From Verrucomicrobium sp. (GTDB taxonomy: Bacteria; Verrucomicrobiota; Verrucomicrobiia; Methylacidiphilales; GAS474), in contig JAPWJX010000001.1 of assembly GCA_028283855.1 (NCBI GenBank), forward strand, positions 186,001 to 250,000: 64,000 nt of DNA, written 5' to 3'. This document shows, one piece after another, positions 38,578 through 45,987 of this stretch. Position 1 is the stretch's first letter. Each line of letters begins with the position of its first letter. The notes under the pieces are model-generated. The model was not told where the DNA came from. It worked only from the letters and a program-made list of their open reading frames with translations, and did not search any database. The position numbers and the translations under genes are program-made.

Positions 38578-40119
38578 TCAATTCAAGGAGCGCTCTTTGT
38601 CGAGGTAGCGGCGGAGATTTTCCGAAGAGTCCTGCTGGGGCGCGGTGGAGCGCCGCATTTCCTCGGCGGCGGAGAGGTCGCGCCGTTCCTGCTTCGTCTG
38701 CACGGGCAGGGGGGCGGGCTTTTGGTAGAGGGCGGAGGGGAAGCCGATGGAGGCGCGGTCCTGCTCGAATTCCGGCAGCGGCTGCCAGGCGCCCGCGCGG
38801 ACGGGGAGGCCGAACTCGGCCTTGTGCTCGGGCGGCAGGACGTGGCCGTTCAGGTGGACGCCGGCGGGCAGGATCTTGGCGGCCAGCTGCTCGGCCTCCT
38901 TTGCCACGTGGCGGCGCTGGGCTTCCTGCAGCTCGGGGATGGCGATGCCGTCCTTGTCGAACTTGTCCTCGGAATAGATGTCGCTGTAGCCCTGGGTCAC
39001 GCCCAGGAACTCAGGCAGGACCTGGAAGGGGCGGTGCTCCGGATGTCCGGCGATGGGGCGGCGGGCGATTTCCGAGATGGCGACGACGCGCTGCGCCCAG
39101 GTGGATTGGAAGCTGGGGACGTTGTGCTTCTTCTCGTAGGCGGCCATTTCCCGGGTGATGCCCGGTTCCATGCGCTCCAGGTCGGCCATGAGCTGGCCCG
39201 CGTCCTTGTAGGAAACGCGGCGGTGGTTGGCCGGATCGAGGCGCAGCGGCGGGTAGAAGGGGACGGTCGACTTGACGATGGCCACGGGGATGGAGGTCGT
39301 CGGCTCCTGGCCGGTGGGGAAATCGGTCTGCGGATGGAGGATGGCGCCGTGGAGGGCGTGGTGCGGATTGTTGACCGGGTCCTTTTCCGTGAGGATGTAG
39401 AGGAGGTTCGTCGGGTCGTTCAGGGAGCGGTGGTCTTCGGCCTTGGCGCTCTTTTGGAATTCGTGGTGGCGGTTCCAGGTCTGGGGGATGACGCGCAGCT
39501 CGGTGCCGTCCTTGGGGCGGTTCCAGTCCTTCGGCACGGTGCCTTCGCGCAGCTGCTGCTCGCCGCCGACGCCGGGCCCCATGGCCAGGAGGGCCAGGGC
39601 GCGGGCGTGCGGGTTCTCGTCCACGGCGCGGTCCATGAGGAATTTCATGTTCACGTAGGCGTCGGTCATCTTCCGGTAGCGCATCTTGCTGCGGTCGATG
39701 GGCGTCATCTCCACGGTGGAGAGGTAGAGGCCGGGGAAGGCGGGGGTGGTTTCCTTGACCACGTCCAGGCCGGCCTGCCAGCGGCGGGCCAGGTTCTCCC
39801 GGACGGCCAGGCGCATGGCCTCGCAGCGGCGCTGGTCCTGGAGGTTGGAGCTGTTCCAGATTTCTTCCTGGCGCTCCCAGGCCAGGCTCATCTTTTCCTT
39901 ATCCTTCTGCTGGCTGGTGGGCGGGGCGTATTGGGACTCGCTGACGCTGCTCTTGATCAGCTCTTCTTCCTTCCGGAAATTGGCGGCTTCCTTCCGCTCT
40001 TTGGAGGGGCGGGAGGGCTGGAGCGAGCGCTTTTCCCGCTTCTTTTCCTGCCAGCCTTCCTGGGTGTTGTCGTTGCGGTGGCGGCGGCGGTCGTTGCGGT
40101 TTTTGTGGCGGTGGCTCAT
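38578..40119 (-). CDS. HNH/AHH-like putative nuclease effector, paralog 2
   Basis: 513 residues, a full-length paralog of the 37239 product. Shared blocks: AVRENLARRWQAGLDVV, HARALALLAMG, TWNRHHEFQ (His218-His219), LNDPTNLLYIL (Asn238), HALHGAILHPQ (His257), SIPVAIVKSTVPFYPP, and EKKHNVPSFQSTWAQRVV. The three putative catalytic groups are kept in both copies, which argues that they matter. The first 80 residues are Arg/Lys/Glu-rich and disordered, as in some secreted or DNA-binding proteins. Copy 3 of the AATAGCCGAAT element lies 30 bases before its ATG. Confidence 0.6.
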   Translation of the reverse strand: MSHRHKNRNDRRRHRNDNTQEGWQEKKREKRSLQPSRPSKERKEAANFRKEEELIKSSVSESQYAPPTSQQKDKEKMSLAWERQEEIWNSSNLQDQRRCEAMRLAVRENLARRWQAGLDVVKETTPAFPGLYLSTVEMTPIDRSKMRYRKMTDAYVNMKFLMDRAVDENPHARALALLAMGPGVGGEQQLREGTVPKDWNRPKDGTELRVIPQTWNRHHEFQKSAKAEDHRSLNDPTNLLYILTEKDPVNNPHHALHGAILHPQTDFPTGQEPTTSIPVAIVKSTVPFYPPLRLDPANHRRVSYKDAGQLMADLERMEPGITREMAAYEKKHNVPSFQSTWAQRVVAISEIARRPIAGHPEHRPFQVLPEFLGVTQGYSDIYSEDKFDKDGIAIPELQEAQRRHVAKEAEQLAAKILPAGVHLNGHVLPPEHKAEFGLPVRAGAWQPLPEFEQDRASIGFPSALYQKPAPLPVQTKQERRDLSAAEEMRRSTAPQQDSSENLRRYLDKERSLN

Positions 40120-40149
40120 GTAAGGTAAGGAGGGGAAAGGTTTATAAGT

Positions 40150-40160
40150 ATTCGGCTATT
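40150..40160 (-). promoter_or_regulatory. Upstream element AATAGCCGAAT, copy 3
   Basis: On the minus strand AATAGCCGAAT (40160-40150) lies 30 bases before the ATG at 40119 and overlaps the TAG stop of the upstream gene. An A/T-rich ACTTATAAACC follows it. Confidence 0.5.
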
Positions 40161-40650
40161 TGACGGCGTCGAGATCCGTTTTTTTGAAATTTTTCCCGTA
40201 GAAGGATCCCGTGTTGCACAGGGGGCCTTCCATGCCGATGGGATGAGGGTGGGAACGGTTTCCAAGGGTGCGGGCGAACTCGGCCAAGGGAGCCAGTCGC
40301 TCCTGCCGTTTGGCCTCGCGGCGGGCGGCTTCCGCCTGATAGGCCTTTTCGAATCCGGCGACGAGGAAGGGGGCCGGGCGGCGTTCCTGGAGGGCCTGCA
40401 CGAAGGCCTCGAGGGGCAGGCGGTCCTGGACGATGTCGAAGTCGCCGTAATGGGCGTGGACACGGGCCTGGGCCTGCATCTGAAAGACTTTGGCGATCTT
40501 ATGGGCGTGCTCTTCCGGATTGGCGTGGCCCTTTTCCAGGCGGCAGGTGAAATCCTGGGCGAAGCGGAGGTAGGAGCCGGCCCATTTGTCCATTTGGCGC
40601 TGGAGCGCTTCTTCCTCATGAAGAGGGCGGAGGGGCAAACGGGGCATCAT
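40156..40650 (-). CDS. Helical protein of the two-motif family
   Basis: 164 residues. Motif A is MDKWAGSYLRFAQDF (20-34) and motif B LPLEAFVQALQERRPAPFLV then AGF (78-100), of the variant with RPA. The stretch between has many His and Gln. No signal peptide. Its TAG stop is at 40158-40156. It sits between the SUKH gene at 40688 and the HNH-like gene at 38578, in the same direction. Function unknown. Confidence 0.64.
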   Translation of the reverse strand: MMPRLPLRPLHEEEALQRQMDKWAGSYLRFAQDFTCRLEKGHANPEEHAHKIAKVFQMQAQARVHAHYGDFDIVQDRLPLEAFVQALQERRPAPFLVAGFEKAYQAEAARREAKRQERLAPLAEFARTLGNRSHPHPIGMEGPLCNTGSFYGKNFKKTDLDAVK

Positions 40651-40687
40651 GGCCCCGGCCTAAAGCAAGGGGTGTGCCAGGAAGCCT

Positions 40688-41161
40688 TCAGGCTTCGCCG
40701 CCGAGCATCATTTCCGCTTGTTCCTGGAAAAAGGCGGCGAAGTCGGGATAGGTGGCGGAGACGCTCCAGTCCGCGAGGGAAAGGGCCAGGTAGATGCGTT
40801 CCTGGCGGTCGTAGGCGAGGTAGTCGACGTCGGTATGACCCAGCAGAAGGTAACGGGAGGCGGGCTTGTCGGCGGGGCGTTCCCGGCGGTTGAACTCCAG
40901 CAGGCCGCCCCGGGCGTAGGGCTCCCCCTCGTCGTCCTCTTGGTCCAGGCCGAAGAGGGTGACGCCGTTCCAGGCGAGGCCGTCGCTCTGTTTGAGGAAG
41001 TCGATCCAGTCTTCCGGCAAGGTGCCGAGGCCCGCTTCTTCCGCGCAGGCGCGAAAGCCGTCCAGCGCCTCGGGACCGGCGGGAGGCTCCGTGGGGTAGC
41101 CGCCCTCCCGTTTGTCCTCGAAGACCTGCTCGATGAGGTCGAGGGTCTCGTCGGTCATCAT
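40688..41161 (-). CDS. SUKH (SMI1/KNR4)-type immunity-like protein coupled to the 944-residue gene
   Basis: 157 residues. Core signature LGTLPEDWIDFLKQSDGLAW (the L-P-x-x-W-x-x-F-L-x-x-x-x-G form of L-P-x-x-Y-x-x-F-L), then VTLFGLDQEDD, RYLLLGHTDVDYLAYDRQER and a helical end FAAFFQEQAEMML, the same order of elements as the SUKH protein at 30593. Its ATG overlaps the stop of the upstream 944-residue gene (ATGA), the classic arrangement of a toxin followed by its immunity gene. It would bind and block that protein in the producing cell. Partner assignment is inference from position. Confidence 0.8.
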   Translation of the reverse strand: MMTDETLDLIEQVFEDKREGGYPTEPPAGPEALDGFRACAEEAGLGTLPEDWIDFLKQSDGLAWNGVTLFGLDQEDDEGEPYARGGLLEFNRRERPADKPASRYLLLGHTDVDYLAYDRQERIYLALSLADWSVSATYPDFAAFFQEQAEMMLGGEA

Positions 41162-43992
41162 TGGGAGATGGTGGGCTCTACGCCGCCCTGTTCCTGGCCG
41201 GGGGCGGGGGTGGAGCGCTTGGCGCTCTGCATGGCCTGGTGGTCCAGGACGACTTTCTTCTGCGTGGGGCGCAGGGTGAAGGGGGCGGGCGGCGTGTAGG
41301 GGGCCGGTTCCCGCTCGTCATACCCGCGGAAGCCGTGGGACATGGAGAGGTAGTAGAGGGCGCTGCGGACCTGCTCCGGGCTGAGGCCGACGAGGGGAGG
41401 GAGGTCCTCCGCCTTTTCCTCACCGTCACGGAAGCCGGCGTGGAGGTCGACGCTGTAGCGGGCGGGCAGGAGCGGGGGCTCCTGGTCCCAGGGCTGCTTT
41501 CCCTTGCGGATCTGGCCGTAGATGGAGCCGATGGCGAAGCCCTGCTGGTAGTCCAGGCTCTGCTTGTCGACGTAGGAGGAGGGGGTCAGGTTGCCGAAGG
41601 TGGTGTCGGCCGGGAGGGTTTCCCGCATGGAGCGTTCCCAGGGCATCCACCAGGTTTCGCGGGAGAACTTTTCCGGGTGGGTGAAGACTTTGCGGAAGTT
41701 GCTGGCGCCGCCCCAGGCGCTGCGGGCGACCTTGTCCGTCAGGACGATGTCCCGCGGCATGGGGATGTAGGCCCGCTGGGGCTGGGGCTCCGAAAGGGAG
41801 GTGCCGCCGGCTTCCTTCTGCACGTGGGCGATGGCGGCGCTGATCTTTTCCTGGTCCTCGGCGGGGGCGTGGTTGCGCGCGCCTTCCAGGCGGGCGATTT
41901 CCTCCGCGTTGGTCCGCTGCTTGGACTGCGGGTCGATGCCGATGTGGAGGGCGCTGTGGTCGTTCCAGATGGGGTGGGAGGCGGAGGAGTTGACGAGGAG
42001 GAGGTTGCCCCGCGCGGCGTTGAAGTGGACTTCCCCGTCCTTGCCCAGGTACATGCCGGTGGAGTTGCCGCCGACGATGTGCTGTTCGGAAAGGACCTGG
42101 TAGGCCTTCTCTTCCGAGAGCATGTGGTAGACGAGGGTGCGGCAGATCTTGTCCGCTTCCCGGCGGTAGGCGGCCTGGTCGAACTTGCCGTCCTGGATGC
42201 TGGCGTCGGCCAGGCGGACGTAGGCCCATTGCGGCACACCGCGCTTGGTGAAGAACTGGCGGTCGGCGGTGGAGAAGGCGGTGACGCCTTTTTTGGTGGG
42301 GTCGAGCTGGAGGTCGAGGAAGCCGACGCGCGGGTCGCGGGCGATGTTGCGGTCGCTCTCCTTGACGATGGGCTGGGTGAGCCGCTCGTAGACGCGGTCG
42401 CTCCATTCCTTGAGCTGCCCGGCGGTCAGCGGGTTGCCGACGAAGGTGGCGGCGTAGCGGTAGTCTTCCCCGCGGTGGGTGTTCCCCATGAGGCCGAGCT
42501 TGTCCAGGCGGTTGATCAGCTCGATGGAGGGCCGATTCATGACCGTGTGGATCGGCTTGCCCGCCTCGACGCGGGCGATGATTTCCTCCCGGATCTGCGG
42601 GTGGATCTTGAGCATTTGCTGCTCGGCGTAGCCGTTGCTCAGGGGGTTGATGTGGTGGACGTTGAAGCCCAGGGGGAGTTTGCCGCCGCGGATGGCGCCT
42701 TGGCCGGAGGTGTTGCCCCGCATGAGGTCGAGGTCCCGCTGGGCCGCCTCACGGGCCAGGATGGGGACGACTTTCTCGTAGACGGCCGGGTTCTTCGCCT
42801 GGAGGAGGCGCATGAACCACTGGGAATACTTGTAGCCGACGCTGACGTTGCCCTCCTGCAGGGCGCGCTGTTCCGTGTCGGTCTGCTGGGCCGCCTTCAG
42901 CTGGACGAAGGCCTCGAAAACGGAGGGGTGGTCTTCCTGCAGGCCGCGGAGGAACTTAAGGGTGATGCGGGAGGACTGGTCGTTGTGGTTGACGGGCATT
43001 TTCCGGAGATACTCCGGGGGCATCTCGTAGGCATTGGCCATCTTGCCGAGCAGCTCTTTGAGCTCGCCGGTCCGCTTCGTCGAAAGTTTTGAGGCGTTCG
43101 GGCCGTTTTCCACCAGCTGGTGGTTTTTGATCTCTCCGGCCTCCTTCAGCCGCGCGTAGATGCGGGCCAGCTGGGGATTGTTGGCCTCCGCGCTGCGCAG
43201 CAGCTTGTCGGCGCCCTGGCGGTTGCTGACCTGGAGGAGGAAGCTGGACAGGATCTCGGAATCTTCCTTGTTGATGAGGCCCAGGTGGCCGTGGTGGTCG
43301 CGGATCATCGCCGCGTGCCGGTCGAAGATCGATTTCCGCAGGATGTCGGAGATGGAGAACATCTTCTCCGCGCCGTTGGCCAGGGTGTGCTTGAAGAGGG
43401 GCTCTTTCTGGTAGCCGATGAGGGCCTTGAGGAGCTGCGCGCCGTAGCCCTGGCTGATGATCTTGTTCATCTCCACCAGGCTCTTGGGCAGGTCGTCGGC
43501 GGTGACGCCGATCTGGGCCAGGTAGGCGCTGTCCTTGCGGATGGCGGTGAGGGCCAGCTGGGTTTCCGGCTTCTTGACGAAATCGCGCAGCCAGGCCTTG
43601 TCGACGTAGTGGTGTTCTTTGGCGAAGTTCTTGAGGTCGGCTTCCGTCAGGCCGGCTTCCAGCAGCGCCTGGCGCGGGGAGTGGCGGGTGGCCAGGGTCT
43701 TGAAGAGGGGGTCGTCGATCGGGTCGCTGAACTCGCGGATGCCGGTTTCCCGGAAGGATAGGAGGGCGTCCTGCACCCGGCCCCGCGTTTCGGCGGAGCG
43801 GACCAGGGACTTGACCATGAGTTTCCGGTTGTAATTGTTGAAGTCCCGGCGTCCGGCCTCGTAGGGGGCGCCGCGGCGGTAGAGGTATTCGACGGGGACC
43901 AGGTCGGCCCCTTCGACGGGCAGGGGCTTGTTCCCGTGGACGGGGCCCATTTCCTTGATGACGTCGGCGAAGAGCGGGTCGGGGGTACTCAT
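41158..43992 (-). CDS. Large putative effector/toxin (944 residues)
   Basis: 944 residues, no signal peptide or membrane helix. The first 400 residues are helical and include a motif-B-like RQALLEAGLTEADLKNFAKE near residue 105. NVHHINPLSNG (His446-His447) is a typical HNH first strand; a second His-rich part further on has RGNLLLVNSSASHPIWNDHS then ALHIG (about 660-688). The two parts are some 215 residues apart, so whether they form one active site is open. The C-terminal 250 residues are Pro/Arg/Tyr-rich. Overlap with a SUKH gene suggests a toxin. Family not recognised. Confidence 0.6.
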   Translation of the reverse strand: MSTPDPLFADVIKEMGPVHGNKPLPVEGADLVPVEYLYRRGAPYEAGRRDFNNYNRKLMVKSLVRSAETRGRVQDALLSFRETGIREFSDPIDDPLFKTLATRHSPRQALLEAGLTEADLKNFAKEHHYVDKAWLRDFVKKPETQLALTAIRKDSAYLAQIGVTADDLPKSLVEMNKIISQGYGAQLLKALIGYQKEPLFKHTLANGAEKMFSISDILRKSIFDRHAAMIRDHHGHLGLINKEDSEILSSFLLQVSNRQGADKLLRSAEANNPQLARIYARLKEAGEIKNHQLVENGPNASKLSTKRTGELKELLGKMANAYEMPPEYLRKMPVNHNDQSSRITLKFLRGLQEDHPSVFEAFVQLKAAQQTDTEQRALQEGNVSVGYKYSQWFMRLLQAKNPAVYEKVVPILAREAAQRDLDLMRGNTSGQGAIRGGKLPLGFNVHHINPLSNGYAEQQMLKIHPQIREEIIARVEAGKPIHTVMNRPSIELINRLDKLGLMGNTHRGEDYRYAATFVGNPLTAGQLKEWSDRVYERLTQPIVKESDRNIARDPRVGFLDLQLDPTKKGVTAFSTADRQFFTKRGVPQWAYVRLADASIQDGKFDQAAYRREADKICRTLVYHMLSEEKAYQVLSEQHIVGGNSTGMYLGKDGEVHFNAARGNLLLVNSSASHPIWNDHSALHIGIDPQSKQRTNAEEIARLEGARNHAPAEDQEKISAAIAHVQKEAGGTSLSEPQPQRAYIPMPRDIVLTDKVARSAWGGASNFRKVFTHPEKFSRETWWMPWERSMRETLPADTTFGNLTPSSYVDKQSLDYQQGFAIGSIYGQIRKGKQPWDQEPPLLPARYSVDLHAGFRDGEEKAEDLPPLVGLSPEQVRSALYYLSMSHGFRGYDEREPAPYTPPAPFTLRPTQKKVVLDHQAMQSAKRSTPAPGQEQGGVEPTISQ

Positions 43993-43995
43993 GGG

Positions 43996-45780
43996 TTAGG
44001 CGGGAAGCATGTTGTCGAGGGAAAGGGAGGGGAAAATGCCCTGGGGATGCGTTTTCCCGCTGGACTTCGCGCGGGAGCGGGAGGCGGAGAAGTCGGGGTT
44101 GTTTTCCCGCAGGGTCTCGGCGGCGGAGGATGCGTTCTTGCTGCGGGCGGCGACGGGGAGGGGGGCGGGCTGCTTGGCTTTGGCCTGGGCCTCGGCTTCC
44201 TTGGCGGCGCGGCGCTCCGCGCGCTCCTGGCGCTTTTGCCGGGCCAGGCGGTCGCGTTCCTCGCGGGCTTCCAGGCGGGCGGTGACGCGCTCCTGCTTGA
44301 GGCGCTCGGCCTCGGCGCGCTGGCGCTCGCGCTCGGCGGCGGCCTCGGCCAGGATCTGCTGCTCGCGGGCGATGTCGAAGTCGGGATCGGCGAATTGGGC
44401 GGCGGAGGGCAGGGGCGCCACGGGCTCGTGGCTGGCGTTGGGATTGTGGTGCTGGAGGGCCTGCACCTCGGCGCTGGCCTCGGTCCCTTTTTCGCCCTTT
44501 TCCACGGCCTTCACGGACATGAGAAGGGCGGAGCGGAAGTCGGAGGAGGAGGCGATGAAGCCGCTGTTGTGGACGAAGTTGGCTTCGATCCCCTTGCCGA
44601 TTTCCTTCCGCAGGGCGTCCTTTTCCAGGCCGCCCCAGGCGGCGGGGAAGCGCAGGCCGCCGCGGGCGTTGAGCGGGATGATGGAGAAGCCGCCCTCGGT
44701 GCTGGGGGCGATGATGAGGGCCATCTTGTCGTCCGTGCCGCGGATGCGGGCGCTGGGCAGGTCGTGCAGGGGGGCGTAGTAGTTCTGGTGGCTGAAGCCG
44801 ATCTGCTTCAGCACGGCGGGATCGAGCTTTTCCAGGCCGGTGAAGGTCTTTTTCCAGGCGGGGTCCTGCGCCAGCTCGTCCAGGCTGCGGATGGTGTCGT
44901 GCGCGGCGACGAGGGACTCGCGCGGGTGGCCCTGGGCGTCCCGCATGTTGGAGGCCCAGACCTCCTGCTGCCGGTCGCGGGTGGCGGCGTGGAGGTTTTC
45001 GACGACGGGGGCGAAGTCGAGCTGGATGCGCTCCTTGTCGGAAAGGGGGGCGCCGATCTTCTTTTCAAAGGCCTGGACGCGCTGGGGCGTCGCCTCGCGG
45101 CCCGCCAGGTAGCGGTCGACGGAGGAGGAGGCGGTGTGGACGATTTCCTCGAAGAGGGGTTGGAGGACGTCGGCCGATTGGCGGAAGCCGGCGTCTTCCC
45201 GGTCCAGGGCGGCGGTGTCCGCCGGGCGGTGGCCTTCCTGGAAGTCGAGCGCGCCGGGGCTGGGCAGCTCTAGGTAGGTGGGGCGGTAAAGCTCGATCTT
45301 CTTGAAGAAGGCGCGGCCGAACATGGGGGCTTCGGCCTCCTGGCGCTCGGCCAGCTCGGAGACGAGGGATTCCGGGGCGCGGTTATCGTGCGCGTCGTGC
45401 CAGGCCAGGGCCTGCGTGTCGACGAGGCGGTGGATCATGCCGCGCTCGGCTTCACCCTTTTCCGGGAACATCTTGGCCAGGTATTCATGGCCGAAGTGCT
45501 TCCAGACGAGGCTGGAGGCGGAGTAGGGGACCTGATGCTCCGTTCCTTCGACGGTGACGGGGCGGGTGGCGCGGTCCTGCTGGTGGTGGTCGAAGCGGCT
45601 GGCCTTCGGGTCGTAGATCATTCCCACGTCGCAGACGATGGCGTCGCGGTGGGTCTCAATGACGCTGAGGTCGCGGGTGCGGATCAGCTGGTGATCGGGA
45701 TGGAGGGTGCGCAGGAGAACGTAAGCGAGAACATCGTCGGTGTGATGGCGGCCGTTGTGGACGATGATCTTCTGGGTCAT
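43996..45780 (-). CDS. MYG1-type DHH-like phosphoesterase with a large insert and coiled-coil tail
   Basis: 594 residues against about 300-340 for normal MYG1. N-terminal marks: KIIVHNGRHHTDDVLAYVLL (His8, Asp15-16; the usual form is H-x-G-x-F-H-A-D-E/D), CDVGMIYDP (50-58) and RFDHHQQD (62-69), the metal-binding set of the DHH-like fold. The matching C-terminal part is FVHNSGFIASSSDFRSALLM (about 405-425). Between them is an insert of over 100 residues, and after it a Glu/Arg/Ala coiled coil (about 470-545). MYG1 proteins are 3'-5' RNA exonucleases or related phosphoesterases. It lies 3 bases before the 944-residue gene. Confidence 0.78.
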   Translation of the reverse strand: MTQKIIVHNGRHHTDDVLAYVLLRTLHPDHQLIRTRDLSVIETHRDAIVCDVGMIYDPKASRFDHHQQDRATRPVTVEGTEHQVPYSASSLVWKHFGHEYLAKMFPEKGEAERGMIHRLVDTQALAWHDAHDNRAPESLVSELAERQEAEAPMFGRAFFKKIELYRPTYLELPSPGALDFQEGHRPADTAALDREDAGFRQSADVLQPLFEEIVHTASSSVDRYLAGREATPQRVQAFEKKIGAPLSDKERIQLDFAPVVENLHAATRDRQQEVWASNMRDAQGHPRESLVAAHDTIRSLDELAQDPAWKKTFTGLEKLDPAVLKQIGFSHQNYYAPLHDLPSARIRGTDDKMALIIAPSTEGGFSIIPLNARGGLRFPAAWGGLEKDALRKEIGKGIEANFVHNSGFIASSSDFRSALLMSVKAVEKGEKGTEASAEVQALQHHNPNASHEPVAPLPSAAQFADPDFDIAREQQILAEAAAERERQRAEAERLKQERVTARLEAREERDRLARQKRQERAERRAAKEAEAQAKAKQPAPLPVAARSKNASSAAETLRENNPDFSASRSRAKSSGKTHPQGIFPSLSLDNMLPA

Positions 45781-45901
45781 GCGTACGTGGGTCCTTTGCT
45801 AGGGACGACAGATCCCCCGCCGACAGCGCATGCCGGAGATGAGGTTGCCGAAACGGGTCGAAACCATCGCCATTTTTAAGCGCAAGAATAAGCCACTTCC
45901 G

Positions 45902-45941
45902 CGCCAATTGTGTGGCGAATTTGAAAAATCTGAAAATTTTC
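45902..45941. other. A/T-rich gap with inverted repeats between the MoxR and MYG1-like genes
   Basis: The 207-base gap (45781-45987) is the longest in this half of the window and is much richer in A/T on its right side. CGCCA-ATTGTG-TGGCG (45902-45917) is a 5-6-5 inverted repeat and GAAAATTTTC (45932-45941) a perfect 10-base palindrome. I find no convincing -35/-10 pair. It probably holds the promoter of the MYG1-944-residue unit and ends the pilus transcription unit. Confidence 0.35.
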
Positions 45942-45987
45942 TGAGCGTAAAAAGTCGCCCAGTTTTTTTATTCAGATGTGTGGAAAG

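Noticed and set aside
41161-43092. A 643-codon open frame on the plus strand opposite the 944-residue gene
   Set aside because: It is a shadow of the real minus-strand gene caused by G/C-rich third positions; composition is Val/Gly/Glu-rich and repetitive, with no recognisable motif, while the minus frame has HNH-like and SUKH-linked features.
43936-45273. A 445-codon plus-strand frame opposite the MYG1-like gene
   Set aside because: Gly/Leu/Ala-rich shadow; the minus strand carries the conserved MYG1 metal ligands.
31790-45780. Polymorphic-toxin features such as RHS/YD repeats, hemagglutinin repeats or PAAR/VgrG domains
   Set aside because: None are visible in any of the large proteins, so a standard Rhs, CDI or type VI route is not supported.
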